A model generated the notes under the pieces. It had not been told where the DNA came from and made no database searches. It worked only from the letters and a program-made list of their open reading frames with translations. From Burkholderia sp. WAC0059 (GTDB taxonomy: Bacteria > Pseudomonadota > Gammaproteobacteria > Burkholderiales > Burkholderiaceae): 64,000 nt of DNA. Positions within the stretch are counted from its first letter, which is position 1. Every line of letters starts with the position of its first letter. The position numbers and the translations under genes were made by a program. Below are positions 53,182 to 62,607 of this stretch, one piece after another. The stretch covers positions 1-64,000 of the forward strand of contig NZ_PNEO01000006.1 in assembly GCF_002870125.1 (NCBI RefSeq). The letters are read 5' to 3'.

Positions 53182-54348
53182 ATGGCTCTTATCGAATCGG
53201 TTTCCGTCTGTGTCGCCCGCGTTCCGCTCGGCAATCCCGTCACCTTTTCCACCCGCACCGTGCAGGCGCGCGAATATTGTCTGGTCCGCGTGCGCAGCGT
53301 CGACGGCATCGAAGGCGTGGGCTACTGCTATGCGGTGAACACGTCGGGCCGGCTGCTGGCGGTGGCCGTGACCGATCTGCTCGCGCCGGTCGTGGTCGGC
53401 GAAGAGTCGCTGCGGGTCGAGGGCTTGTGGCAGTCGATGTATCAGGAAGCGCTGCTGCAGGGGCGCGCCGGCGTCGTGCTGCGCGCGCTGTCCGCGCTCG
53501 ACACCGCGATCTGGGACCTCAACGCGCGTGCCGCGGGGCTGCCGCTTTTCCGCTATCTCGGCTCGACCCGCGACGAGCGCGTGCCGGCCTACGCGAGCGG
53601 CGGCTACTACTGGCCCGGCAAGACCAACAAGGCGCTGGCCGACGAGATGGCCTCGCACGTGGCGAACGGCTTCGATGCGGTCAAGATGAAGACGGGGCGC
53701 CTGAGCCCCGCCGAAGAGGAATCGCGCCTCGCCCACGTGCGCGAGGCGATCGGCCCGAACGTGCGGCTGATGCTCGACGCCAACAACGCGTGGCAGGATT
53801 TCCCGACCGCGCTCGAATACGTCCGGCGCTTCGAACGCTACGACCCGTTCTGGATCGAGGAGCCGTTTTCGCCCGACGACATCGACAACCATGCGCGGCT
53901 TGCGAAGGCGACGCGCGTGACGGTGGCGACGGGCGAGATCGAGGCGGGCCGCTGGCGCTTCAAGGAGCTGCTGGCCCGCGAGGCCACCACGCTGCTGCAG
54001 ACCGACGCGACGGTGTGCGGCGGCGTGACCGAGTGGCGGCGCATCACGGCGACGGCGGCCAGCTTCGGCATCTCCGTGGCGCCGCATGCGTGGCACGATC
54101 TGCACGTGCATCTGGTCGCTTCCGCGCCGAACGCCACTTACGTCGAATTCATGCCGGACGCCCACATCGTCAACTTCCGCGAGCTGATCGACACGCAGAT
54201 CGTCGCGGAAAAAGGGCATCTGCTGCTGCCGCAGACGCCGGGGCTCGGCTTCCGCTTCTCGGACGACGCGATCGCGCGTTACGGCGTGACGCAAACGGGC
54301 GAGAGCGGGCCGTGGCAGCGCGTCGTCAAGTCGGGAGCCGGGCGATGA
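53182..54348 (+). CDS. Enolase-superfamily dehydratase/racemase, mandelate-racemase subgroup
   Basis: The 388-residue product keeps the full active site of the mandelate-racemase subgroup: K168-x-K170, metal ligands D199, E226 and E252, and the D275-H302 dyad, with spacings that match the family. Such enzymes abstract the proton alpha to a carboxylate; many dehydrate sugar acids to 2-keto-3-deoxy acids. The downstream aldolase and lactonase support a sugar-acid dehydratase, but specificity cannot be read. The next gene overlaps it by 4 bases (ATGA). Confidence 0.87.
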   Translation: MALIESVSVCVARVPLGNPVTFSTRTVQAREYCLVRVRSVDGIEGVGYCYAVNTSGRLLAVAVTDLLAPVVVGEESLRVEGLWQSMYQEALLQGRAGVVLRALSALDTAIWDLNARAAGLPLFRYLGSTRDERVPAYASGGYYWPGKTNKALADEMASHVANGFDAVKMKTGRLSPAEEESRLAHVREAIGPNVRLMLDANNAWQDFPTALEYVRRFERYDPFWIEEPFSPDDIDNHARLAKATRVTVATGEIEAGRWRFKELLAREATTLLQTDATVCGGVTEWRRITATAASFGISVAPHAWHDLHVHLVASAPNATYVEFMPDAHIVNFRELIDTQIVAEKGHLLLPQTPGLGFRFSDDAIARYGVTQTGESGPWQRVVKSGAGR

Positions 54349-55307
54349 GCGCGGCGGCGCCGCGCCTGACCGGCGTGCTCTCGCCGGTCCTCACGCCGTT
54401 CGACGCGAACGGCGCGCCGTCCGGCGAGCGCTTCGTGCGGCTGTGCCGATCCCTGCTCGAACAGTCGGTCGGGCTCGCGATCTTCGGTACGAATTCCGAG
54501 GCGAATTCGCTGTCGCTGCACGAAAAGCGCGCGTTGCTCGACGCGCTGCTCGAGGCCGGCTTGCCCGCGGCCCGGATGATGCCCGGCACCGGCGCCTGCG
54601 CCTTGCCCGACACAATCGAACTGACCCGGCATGCGGTGGCGAGCGGTTGCGCCGGCGTGTTGATGCTGCCGCCGTTCTACTACAAGGGCGTCGGCGACGA
54701 GGGATTGTTCCGTGCGTTCGCGCGGGTGATCGATGCGGTGGCCGACGACCGGCTGCGCATCTATCTCTATCACATTCCGCCCGTATCGCAGGTCGGCATC
54801 GGCACGTCGTTGATCGAGCGGCTGCTGGACGCGTTCCCGGGAATCGTCGCCGGGATCAAGGACAGCTCGGGAGACTGGGCGAACACCGCGATAATGCTCG
54901 AGCGTTTCCAGCCGCGCGGCTTCGACGTGTTCGCCGGCAGCGAGACGTTCCTGCTGCGCACGCTGCAGGGCGGCGGCGCCGGTTGCATTACGGCGACGGG
55001 CAACGTGAACGCGCAGGCGATTGCGCGACTCGCGCGCGACTGGCGGGCGGCGGACGCGGCGCTCCGGCAGCAGAAGCTCGATGCGATTCGCGCGATTTTC
55101 CAGCAGTTTCCGATGATCGCCGCGATGAAGGCGGCGATCGCCTGGCAGTCGGGCGATGCGGAGTGGGCGACGGTGCGGCCGCCGCTCGTCGAGCTCGACG
55201 CGGCGCAGCGCTCGACGTTGCAGCAACAGCTCGGCGCGGCCGGTTTCGAAGTGGTCGGCGCGGCCGGCCTCGCCCAGCCCGACCATGCGGGCGCGGCGGC
55301 ACACTGA
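54345..55307 (+). CDS. DapA-family (class I) aldolase/lyase
   Basis: The 320-residue product is a dihydrodipicolinate-synthase-family TIM barrel: GTNSE at 48-52 in place of the usual GTTGE, catalytic Y142 (YLYHIPP) and Schiff-base K172 (AGIKDSSGDW). Members cleave or condense 2-keto acids, for example 2-keto-3-deoxy sugar acids to pyruvate plus an aldehyde. It is coupled to the dehydratase gene through an ATGA overlap, which favours catabolic aldolase over lysine biosynthesis. The frame is open far upstream, but only ATG 54345 fits the family. Confidence 0.87.
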   Translation: MSAAAPRLTGVLSPVLTPFDANGAPSGERFVRLCRSLLEQSVGLAIFGTNSEANSLSLHEKRALLDALLEAGLPAARMMPGTGACALPDTIELTRHAVASGCAGVLMLPPFYYKGVGDEGLFRAFARVIDAVADDRLRIYLYHIPPVSQVGIGTSLIERLLDAFPGIVAGIKDSSGDWANTAIMLERFQPRGFDVFAGSETFLLRTLQGGGAGCITATGNVNAQAIARLARDWRAADAALRQQKLDAIRAIFQQFPMIAAMKAAIAWQSGDAEWATVRPPLVELDAAQRSTLQQQLGAAGFEVVGAAGLAQPDHAGAAAH

Positions 55308-55351
55308 ACCCGTCACGCTTCGGCGCCGCAAAACGAATAACAAAAACCTGG

Positions 55352-55371
55352 GCACGACCGGAAGGTCGTGC
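55352..55371 (+). other. RNA hairpin just before the MFS ribosome-binding site
   Basis: GCACGACC and GGTCGTGC form a perfect 8-bp stem with a GGAA tetraloop. The stem ends one base before AGGAG (55373-55377) of the next gene, inside the operon. No T-run follows, so it is not a terminator. It may protect or process the mRNA or tune translation of the transporter gene. Confidence 0.55.
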
Positions 55372-55382
55372 AGGAGACACCG

Positions 55383-56723
55383 ATGTTCGCGAATCGCAAG
55401 CGGCTGCTCGTCTATGCGCTGCTGTTTCTGCTGCTGCTCATCAATTATCTGGACCGTATCGCGATGTCGATCGCCGGCAAGCCGCTCGCGGCCGAGCTGC
55501 ATCTCGGGCCGGTCGCGCTCGGCTATCTGTATTCGTCGTCGCTGTGGATCTACATCCTGTGCCTGCTGCCCGCCGGCGCGCTGACGGACCGGTTCGGCAC
55601 GCGTCGCGTGATCGGCGTGGCGATCGGGCTGTGGTCGGTCTGCCAGATTCTGGGCGGCTGCGCGTTCGGGCTCGTGTCGCTGGTCGCGGCGCGAATCGGC
55701 CTCGGCGTGTTCGAGTCGCCGACGAACGCCGCCGGCAATCGGGCCATTCGCGAATGGGCGCCGCGCAACGAACGGGGCAGCGCCACGTCGGCGTTCATCA
55801 TGGGATCGTATGCGGGACCGGCGCTCGGCGCGCCGGTCGTCGCCTGGCTCGTGACCCGCTACGGATGGCGGATATCGTTCATCGTCACGGGTGTGCTCGG
55901 CCTCGCCTGGCTCACGCTGTGGCTCGCGCGGTTTCGTCTACCGGAAGAAGCGCGCTGGCTCGGGGCCGCGGAGCGCGAGCAGATTCTCGCGCGGCGCGAC
56001 ATGCAGGCGGACCGGCATGCCGCGCGTCCGGCCGGCCTGCGCGGGCTGCTCGCGTCGCCGACGATGTGGGCGCTGGCGCTGACGCAGGGCTGCATGACGT
56101 ACACGCAGTATCTGTTTCTGACGTGGTTTCCGACCTATCTGCAGACCGCGCGCGGCCTGACGATCCTGAGCAGCGGTTTCTATACGGCGATTCCCTATGC
56201 GGTGACGGTCGTCGGCTGCCTGCTGATCAGCATGGCGGCGGACCGGCTGTTCGACATGCAGGCGCTGTACGCGGGCAAGCGGCGCTATGCGGTCGCGCTG
56301 TTCCTGCTGCTCTCGGCCGACGTGCTCGTTGCGCCGTCGTTGCGCTCGACGCCGCTCGTGATCGTGCTGTTCTCGTTGTCGATGCTGGCCAGCGCCTGCG
56401 CGATGGCCTGGAACTTCGCGCTGACGAACGATCTGCTGCGCTCTGCGGACGATGCGGGCGTCGCGTTCGCGGCGCTGACGCTGGGCGGCAACCTGTTCGG
56501 CATCGTCGCGCCGATCGTGACCGGCTACGTGGTCCGGGCGACCGGGCATTTCGATGCCGCGTTCGCGATTGCCGGCGTGCTCGCGATCGTCGGCGCCTTC
56601 ACGGTGCTGGTCTTCGCGTCGCGTCCGCTCGGCGGTCCGCCGGTTCACGACCGGGACGCGGCGGGTACGTCGAGTTCATCGGGCCCGTCGGGCGCGCTCC
56701 ACATGGCACAGGGGGACCTCTGA
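55383..56723 (+). CDS. MFS transporter of the dehydratase operon
   Basis: The 446-residue product has twelve predicted helices, opening LLVYALLFLLLLINYLDRIA, with DRFGTRRVI as the conserved loop. The INYLDR string is typical of organic/sugar-acid symporters (ACS family). AGGAG six bases before ATG 55383 sets the start. It follows the aldolase gene by 75 bp and overlaps the lactonase start by one base, so it is part of the same operon and likely imports its substrate. It is a different subtype from the MFS gene at 50487. Confidence 0.88.
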   Translation: MFANRKRLLVYALLFLLLLINYLDRIAMSIAGKPLAAELHLGPVALGYLYSSSLWIYILCLLPAGALTDRFGTRRVIGVAIGLWSVCQILGGCAFGLVSLVAARIGLGVFESPTNAAGNRAIREWAPRNERGSATSAFIMGSYAGPALGAPVVAWLVTRYGWRISFIVTGVLGLAWLTLWLARFRLPEEARWLGAAEREQILARRDMQADRHAARPAGLRGLLASPTMWALALTQGCMTYTQYLFLTWFPTYLQTARGLTILSSGFYTAIPYAVTVVGCLLISMAADRLFDMQALYAGKRRYAVALFLLLSADVLVAPSLRSTPLVIVLFSLSMLASACAMAWNFALTNDLLRSADDAGVAFAALTLGGNLFGIVAPIVTGYVVRATGHFDAAFAIAGVLAIVGAFTVLVFASRPLGGPPVHDRDAAGTSSSSGPSGALHMAQGDL

Positions 56724-57643
56724 TGACGGACGTTGCGCGCATCGACATGTCCGTATGGACCCGGCTGCCCGACGCGCTTCGCCGTCCGGTCGTGACGACG
56801 TGGTCGCGGGCCAACGCGGGCGGCCGCCAGGTGGACAGCTTTCTCGAGGGGCCGTGCTTCGACGACGCGGGCAACCTGTTCGTCGTCGACATTCCGCACG
56901 GCCGGATTTTTCGCGTGACGCCGGCCGGCGAGTGGTCGGTCCTCGCCGAGTACGACGGCGAGCCCAACGGGCTGGCGCTGCATCCGGACGGCCGCCTGTT
57001 CGTCGCGGATTGCCGGCGCGGCCTGCTGAGCATCGACACGCACAGCGGCGCTGTGCACGACGTGCTCGCGCGGCGCAACGCGGAGGGTTTCAAGGGGCTC
57101 AACGATTTGACGTTCGCGCGTTCGGGCGACCTGTATTTCACGGACCAGGGGCAGACGGGGCTCCACGATCCGACCGGCCGCGTGTTCCGGCTGCGTTCGG
57201 ACGGTCGGCTCGACCTGCTGATCTCGAACGGGCCGAGTCCGAACGGCCTCGTGCTGTCGCCCGACGAGTCGGTGCTGTTCGTCGCGATGACCCGCGACAA
57301 CGCGATCTGGCGCCTGCCTTTGCTGCCCGACGGTTCGGCGACGAAGGTCGGGCGGTTCTGCGCATTCCACGGCACCGGCGGGCCGGACGGCCTCGCGATG
57401 GACGAAGCCGGCAACCTGTTCGTCTCGCACGTCTCGCTGGGGACCGTGTTCGTCGTGAATCCGGATGGCGAGGTGATCCGCCGTTTTCGCTCGCTTGAGG
57501 GGCGGGCGACGAGCAACGTCGCGTTCGGCGGCGCATCGCGCGACGAGGTGTTCGTCACCGAGTCGGCGAGCGGGAGCATCCTGCGGTTTCCATGGGCGAC
57601 GCCGGGCATCGCGTTGCCCGGTAACGCGGCTCGCGCGCGTTGA
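56723..57643 (+). CDS. SMP-30/gluconolactonase family lactonase
   Basis: The 306-residue product is a six-bladed beta-propeller of the SMP-30 type: EGPCFDDAGNLFVVDIPHGRIFRV, NGLALHPDGRLFVADC, LNDLTFARSGDLYFTD and NGLVLSPDESVLFVA. The Glu, Asn and Asp in these repeats are the usual metal ligands. Members open sugar lactones to acids. The start overlaps the MFS stop as TGATG. In this operon it should supply or process the sugar acid used by the dehydratase. Confidence 0.87.
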   Translation: MTDVARIDMSVWTRLPDALRRPVVTTWSRANAGGRQVDSFLEGPCFDDAGNLFVVDIPHGRIFRVTPAGEWSVLAEYDGEPNGLALHPDGRLFVADCRRGLLSIDTHSGAVHDVLARRNAEGFKGLNDLTFARSGDLYFTDQGQTGLHDPTGRVFRLRSDGRLDLLISNGPSPNGLVLSPDESVLFVAMTRDNAIWRLPLLPDGSATKVGRFCAFHGTGGPDGLAMDEAGNLFVSHVSLGTVFVVNPDGEVIRRFRSLEGRATSNVAFGGASRDEVFVTESASGSILRFPWATPGIALPGNAARAR

Positions 57644-57725
57644 CGGGCGGATAGGCGCCGCCCGGCGCAAGACGATTGCGCTGGCATGACGACAGCATCG
57701 ATAGAACAAGACAAGGGAGACATCG

Positions 57726-59078
57726 ATGGCGAACGACTCCGCCTCGCCCCGCGCGGCCGGTCTCGACGGATGGGCGGACTTGGCGCTCGAGCGCCGCGTG
57801 GTGCGCAAGACCGCGGCGCGGATCGTTCCGTTGATGGTCCTGCTGTACATCGTCTCGTACATCGACCGGATCAACATCGGGTTTGCAGCGCTGACGATGA
57901 ACCGGGATCTCGGCATCGACAGCCGCGCATTCGGACTCGCGGCCGGTATCTTTTTCGTCGGATATTTTCTGTTCGAAGTGCCGAGCAACGTGATGATGGT
58001 GAAGTACGGCGCGCGCCGCTGGATTGCCCGCATCCTGCTGACGTGGGGTTTGCTGTCCTGCGCCACGGCCTGGGTCGGCGGCGAGCGCAGCTTCCTCGTG
58101 TTGCGCTTCCTGCTCGGCGCGGCCGAAGCCGGCTTTTTCCCGGGCATCATCTACTATCTCGGCGACTGGTTTCCGGCCCGCTATCGCGGCAGGATTCTCG
58201 CCGCGTTCATGTTTGCGCTGCCGGCCTCGCTCGCGTTGGGCGCGCCGCTGTCGACGGCGCTGCTGCGCATTGACGGACTATGGGGCTGGCACGGCTGGCA
58301 GTGGATGTTCATTGCCGAGGGCGTGCCGCCGGTTCTGCTGAGCGTCGTGGCCTTCCTGCTGCTCAAGGATGCGCCGCGCGACGCGCGCTGGTTGTCGGAG
58401 ACCGAGCGCAACTGGCTGGGCGCGGAACTCGCGCGCGAACGCTCGGCCATCGAACCGGAACCCGGCCACCCGTTGAAGATTGCGTTCGCGCATCCGGTCG
58501 TATTGCTGCTGGCATTCGTCTATTTCTGCGCGACGTCCGCGAATCTCGGGCTGTCGTTCTTTTTGCCGCAGATGCTGAGGCAGCAAGGCTATTCGATCGC
58601 CGCCGCCGGGTGGATCACGTCGGCGACCTACGTGGCCGGTTCGGTCGGCATGGTCGGTTTCGGTGCGTTGGCGGACCGGCTGAGCGGTAGTCGCGGTTGT
58701 CTCGCGGCGACGCTGCTGATCGCGGCGGTGGGCCTCGCCTGTGCGGGATGGCTGGAGAGCGGCGTCTATGCGATCGTCGCGCTCGGTATCGCCGCGGTCG
58801 GCATTCTCGGCTCCAAGGCGCCGTTCTGGACTATCCCGCCGACTTTTCTGCGCGGTTCGGCGGCCGCGGCGGCGATTGCCTCGATCAATTCGATCGGCAA
58901 TCTCGGCGGGTTCGCGGGGCCGTTTCTGCTCGGGTGGGTGCGCAACGTCACCCACGATTATCGCGGCGGCCTGTACGTGCTGTCGGCCGCGTTATTGCTG
59001 TGCGCCGGACTGGCCGGCCTCCTGAGGACGCGGGCCCGTGAGCCGCGCGCCGATGCGGACGCGCCGGTTTCCGGCTGA
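57726..59078 (+). CDS. Second MFS transporter (ACS family)
   Basis: The 450-residue product has twelve predicted helices and the strong ACS signature LLYIVSYIDRINIGFAALTMN, then GIFFVGYFLFEVPSNVMM and FFPGIIYYLGDWFPARYRGR. It is the hexuronate/tartrate/phthalate-type permease group. A GGGAG lies six bases before the ATG. It starts 82 bp after the lactonase gene and probably ends the operon, giving this locus three MFS genes in all. Confidence 0.9.
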   Translation: MANDSASPRAAGLDGWADLALERRVVRKTAARIVPLMVLLYIVSYIDRINIGFAALTMNRDLGIDSRAFGLAAGIFFVGYFLFEVPSNVMMVKYGARRWIARILLTWGLLSCATAWVGGERSFLVLRFLLGAAEAGFFPGIIYYLGDWFPARYRGRILAAFMFALPASLALGAPLSTALLRIDGLWGWHGWQWMFIAEGVPPVLLSVVAFLLLKDAPRDARWLSETERNWLGAELARERSAIEPEPGHPLKIAFAHPVVLLLAFVYFCATSANLGLSFFLPQMLRQQGYSIAAAGWITSATYVAGSVGMVGFGALADRLSGSRGCLAATLLIAAVGLACAGWLESGVYAIVALGIAAVGILGSKAPFWTIPPTFLRGSAAAAAIASINSIGNLGGFAGPFLLGWVRNVTHDYRGGLYVLSAALLLCAGLAGLLRTRAREPRADADAPVSG

Positions 59079-59641
59079 CGCGCGGCCCGGGCTTGCCGCG
59101 CCCGCTTCCCCCGGTGACGCTCGATCAATCCAATGACAATATGTCGCACCGGGTTTTGTCGAACTTATATCAATATCCACCGTTTCAGGCCGATAACGGA
59201 AAGAGGTCGTTTATTTTTCCCATTCAAGTGGGCCTATTGAAGGGTTTTCCCGCTTCATTGTAAAGATCGCGTATGGGTTGGGCCGGTCGTTAATCCGGTC
59301 GAACCCGTCAGGAAAACCTTTTCCGGATTCCGCCGAATCGGGTATCCGATGGCATCCATTTCATGGCGTATCGAAAGGCCCGGAATGATCCCGATGGCCG
59401 CGGGTCATTTCTTCATATCTTTAAGGATGCCTTACTGGAAATGCGGGTTGAAAGAATGAAAAACCCGTTGCCCAGGCCCGCGCCTTAAAAACGTTACCGG
59501 CGTCGAGAAACGAATATTTTGAATCGGATGAATATCCGGGCCGTCACCTGTGCCTATAAAAACACGCCTGAATCAGGAGGGAGCGGGAGGGGACGGACGC
59601 GCCGCTGGCCGAAACCCTAATCCGAAAGCAGGAAGCAAATC
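59079..59641. other. 563-bp intergenic region upstream of the chemoreceptor gene
   Basis: No gene is seen. GCGCGGC/GCCGCGC at 59080-59101 is a weak hairpin just after the MFS stop, without a T-run. GCCGATAA at 59189-59196 is a perfect flagellar sigma-28 -10, with TCAA (3 of 4 bases of TAAA) 15 bp upstream; it would give a leader of over 400 bases. The region is markedly lower in GC than its neighbours. Confidence 0.4.
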
Positions 59642-61192
59642 ATGAAACTGTCGTTTGTCCAGAAACTCTGGCTGCCCCTCGTTCTGAGCCTTGTCTGTCT
59701 GTTGGGAATATCGATTGTCGACGCGTATCGCATACGCGAAGTCCGCTTCGAGGAGCGGAAGGCCGACCTGGTTCATGCGACCGAACTGGCGATTGCGGTC
59801 ACGAAACATTTCGCCGATCAGGCCGCCGCCGGCACAATTCCCCTCGACGAGGCGAAGAAGCGCGCGATGGACGCCGTGCGCCAGATGCGTTACGGCGAGG
59901 ACGGGTCGGGCTATTTCGTGATTCTGGATTCGCGGCCGGTCATCCTGATGCATGCCACCGAGCCCGCGCTCGTGGGCCGGAACGTGAGCCAGTTTACCGA
60001 CTCGGGCGGCCAGCGCTTCTGGCAGGACGCGGTCGATCTGGTCCGCCGGGACGGCAAGGGGTTCATTCGCTATACGTTCCCGAAGCCGGGCATGACCGAG
60101 GCCAGCCCGAAGGTCTCGTTCAACGAGGCCTACCCGCCGTGGGGCTGGATCTTCCAGACGGGCGTCTACGTCGACGACCTCGACGCGGAGCTGCACGTTA
60201 CGCTTTATCGGAGCCTGGGGATATTCGCCGCGATGGTGCTGGTCCTCGGCGGCATCGTAGTGTGGCTGAACCGCGGCATCCTGCGTTCGCTGGGCGGCGA
60301 CCCGGCTTACGCGGTCGAGATCGCCGGCGGCATCGCCAACAACGATCTGACTGCCGTCGTCAAAATGTCGTCGGGCGACGAGGGCAGCCTGATGCACTCG
60401 ATGAAGCGCATGCAGGAGCAACTGGCCCACATGATCCGCGCGATTCGGGCGTCCGCCGAATCGATTGCCTCGGCGACGGGCGAGATCGCGACGGGCAATC
60501 AGGACCTGTCCCAGCGCACCGAGGAGCAGGCAGCCTCGCTCGAAGAGACGGCCGCCAGCATGGAGGAACTGACCTCGACGGTGAACCAGAATGCCGACAA
60601 CGCGCGCCAGGCCAGCGAGGTTGCCGCGCAGGCGATGCACGTCGCCGAGCGGGGCCGCGGCGTCGTGCAGCAGGTCGTCGACACGATGCACGGCATCAAC
60701 GCCAGCTCCGACAGGATCGCCGACATCGTCGGCATGATCGAGAGCCTGGCATTCCAGACCAATATCCTCGCGTTGAATGCCGCGGTGGAAGCGGCTCGCG
60801 CCGGAGACCAGGGACGCGGCTTCGCCGTCGTCGCCGCCGAGGTGCGCTCGCTCGCGCAGCGCTCCGCGTCGGCTTCGAAGGAGATCACTGGCCTGATCCA
60901 CGACTCGGTGCAGCGCGCCAAGGCCGGCGCGGAGTTGGTCGGCGAGGCCGGGACGACGATGGACGAGATCACGCAGTCGGTGCAGCGCGTCACGGACATC
61001 ATGAACGAGATCGCCGCCGCGTCGCTCGAGCAGGGCAAGGGCATCGGCCAGGTGAGCGTGGCGGTGACGCAGATGGATGCGGTCACGCAGCAGAACGCGG
61101 CGCTCGTCGAGCAGGCCGCGGCGGCCGCGATGTCGCTCAAGTCGCAGGCGGACGAGTTGCGCTCGAACGTTGCGCAGTTCAGCCTGGCGTAG
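59642..61192 (+). CDS. Methyl-accepting chemotaxis protein with sCache domain
   Basis: The 516-residue product has a first transmembrane helix (about 7-29). A periplasmic single-Cache domain follows (about 30-188, with [13 protein letters not shown], a hallmark of sCache_2), then a second helix (about 190-212), a HAMP-like linker, and the cytoplasmic signalling domain with the conserved hairpin [32 protein letters not shown]. It should sense small organic ligands and control CheA. The C-terminus lacks the NWETF-type pentapeptide. Its stop overlaps the convergent HxlR gene by 14 bases. Confidence 0.92.
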   Translation: MKLSFVQKLWLPLVLSLVCLLGISIVDAYRIREVRFEERKADLVHATELAIAVTKHFADQAAAGTIPLDEAKKRAMDAVRQMRYGEDGSGYFVILDSRPVILMHATEPALVGRNVSQFTDSGGQRFWQDAVDLVRRDGKGFIRYTFPKPGMTEASPKVSFNEAYPPWGWIFQTGVYVDDLDAELHVTLYRSLGIFAAMVLVLGGIVVWLNRGILRSLGGDPAYAVEIAGGIANNDLTAVVKMSSGDEGSLMHSMKRMQEQLAHMIRAIRASAESIASATGEIATGNQDLSQRTEEQAASLEETAASMEELTSTVNQNADNARQASEVAAQAMHVAERGRGVVQQVVDTMHGINASSDRIADIVGMIESLAFQTNILALNAAVEAARAGDQGRGFAVVAAEVRSLAQRSASASKEITGLIHDSVQRAKAGAELVGEAGTTMDEITQSVQRVTDIMNEIAAASLEQGKGIGQVSVAVTQMDAVTQQNAALVEQAAAAAMSLKSQADELRSNVAQFSLA

Positions 61193-61643
61193 GGTCGCTC
61201 GCTTCGACGGACCGGCCGGCAGCGGCGGCGTCGCCGTCCGCGAGCGCCGTGCGGGCGTCGAACCGGCGCTGGGCGTCGTCGATTTCGTCTATGTGTTCGC
61301 AGGCCCAGCGGCCCAGCGCCAGGACGGGTTGGCTGAGAGACTGCCCGAGCGCCGTCAGCGCATAGACGACCTGCGGGGGGCTCGCCGGCGAGATGACTCG
61401 CGACACGACGCCGTCGCGTTCGAGCGCGCGCAGGGTGCGCGTGAGCATCTGTTGCGAGATGCCCTCGATGCCTCGCCTCATGCCGTTGAAGCGATGCGGG
61501 CCGGCCCGCAGCAGCGCGATGACGAGCACGCTCCATTTGTCGCCGACGCGGGCCAGCACGCGGCTGACCCGGCGCGTGTCCTTCAGCGGGCCCAGGTCAT
61601 GTCCGTCTGACCTGGGCACCGATTTGTGCGTTTTTGCAGCCAT
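61179..61643 (-). CDS. HxlR-family transcriptional regulator
   Basis: The 154-residue product has the HxlR winged helix: [50 protein letters not shown], followed by [12 protein letters not shown]. It usually represses or activates a divergent gene in response to aldehydes, quinones or other reactive molecules. ATG 61643 was chosen as the family-typical start; the frame extends to 61763 into the divergent spacer. It is divergent from an SDR gene, its likely target. Its 3' end overlaps the chemoreceptor gene by 14 bases. Confidence 0.87.
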   Translation of the reverse strand: MAAKTHKSVPRSDGHDLGPLKDTRRVSRVLARVGDKWSVLVIALLRAGPHRFNGMRRGIEGISQQMLTRTLRALERDGVVSRVISPASPPQVVYALTALGQSLSQPVLALGRWACEHIDEIDDAQRRFDARTALADGDAAAAGRSVEASDPTPG

Positions 61644-61752
61644 GCCGTCGATCCTATACTTGCCTCCGGCCATTATTCCAGATCGCGAGGCGTGGGCGCC
61701 GAACAGCCGATAGCCGGTCCGGAATCCGGATGGAAACGAGAAAAGGACAGGT

Positions 61753-62607
61753 ATGCGAAACATCGAGCGGGTTGCGGTCGTGACGGGTGCCAGCCGCGGG
61801 GCGGGGAAGGGGATTGCGCTGGCGCTCGGCGAAGCCGGGATGACCGTTTACGTGACGGGCCGAAGCGTCGACGAAGGCGATTCCCCTTATGGCGGCACGG
61901 TGGGCGAGACGGCGAAGCAGGTATCCGCGGCGGGAGGGAAGGGCATCGCCGTTGCCGTCGATCATGCCGACGACGACGCGGTGGCCGCGTTGTTCGCGCA
62001 GATCGGGCAAGCGCACGGTTGTCTCGACATCCTGGTCAACAACGCGGCCCGACTCGTCGCCACGACGATGCCCGGCGGGTTCTGGGAAAAGCCGCTGGAA
62101 ACTGTCGACCTCGTGACCGTGGGCCTGCGCTCGCATTACGTGGCGGCCTGGCACGCGGCTCCGCTGTTGATCGCGAACGGCCGGGGGCTGATCGTCAATA
62201 CGGGGCACTACGGCGCCGTCTGCTATCACCATGGTCCCGCCTACGGGGCGCAAAAGGCCGGCGCGGACAAGATGGCCGCCGACATGGCGAAGGAGCTGCG
62301 TCCGCATAATGTCGCGGTCGTGTCGATCTGGATGGGCGGGCTGGATACGGAACGCTCGCGTGCGTATCTGGAGACCCTGCCGCCCGATGTGCGGCCGACC
62401 GCTAAGCGCGAATCGCCCCGGTTCACGGGCCGGGTCGTCGCCGCGCTGTACGCGTCCGATCAACGGATGCAGCTTTCCGGTCGCGCGCTGATCGGCGCGG
62501 AACTGGGCGCATGTCTTGGCGTCGTCGACGTCGACGGTTCCCGTCCCGCGTCTTTCCGGTACGCGCTGGGCGGACCGCCGGAGCTTCATCGCTCGCTTTG
62601 GGCCTGA
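61753..62607 (+). CDS. Short-chain dehydrogenase, DHRS1-like
   Basis: The 284-residue product starts RVAVVTGASRGAGKGIALAL (TGxxxGxG with Ala at the sixth position), has NNAARL for the NNAG motif, YGAQK as the active site, and a long C-terminal part. The TGRSVDEGDSPYGGTVGETA stretch is typical of DHRS1-type SDRs. The substrate is unknown. AGGACAGGT just before the ATG is the ribosome-binding site. It is probably controlled by the divergent HxlR regulator, 109 bp away. Confidence 0.85.
   Translation: MRNIERVAVVTGASRGAGKGIALALGEAGMTVYVTGRSVDEGDSPYGGTVGETAKQVSAAGGKGIAVAVDHADDDAVAALFAQIGQAHGCLDILVNNAARLVATTMPGGFWEKPLETVDLVTVGLRSHYVAAWHAAPLLIANGRGLIVNTGHYGAVCYHHGPAYGAQKAGADKMAADMAKELRPHNVAVVSIWMGGLDTERSRAYLETLPPDVRPTAKRESPRFTGRVVAALYASDQRMQLSGRALIGAELGACLGVVDVDGSRPASFRYALGGPPELHRSLWA

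Noticed and set aside
53028..54344. Upstream extension of the DapA-family frame
   Set aside because: The extension reads the dehydratase gene out of frame; the family start is the coupled ATG at 54345.
59080..59101. Terminator after the last MFS gene
   Set aside because: The 7-bp GC stem is not followed by T residues, so a rho-independent terminator is not supported.
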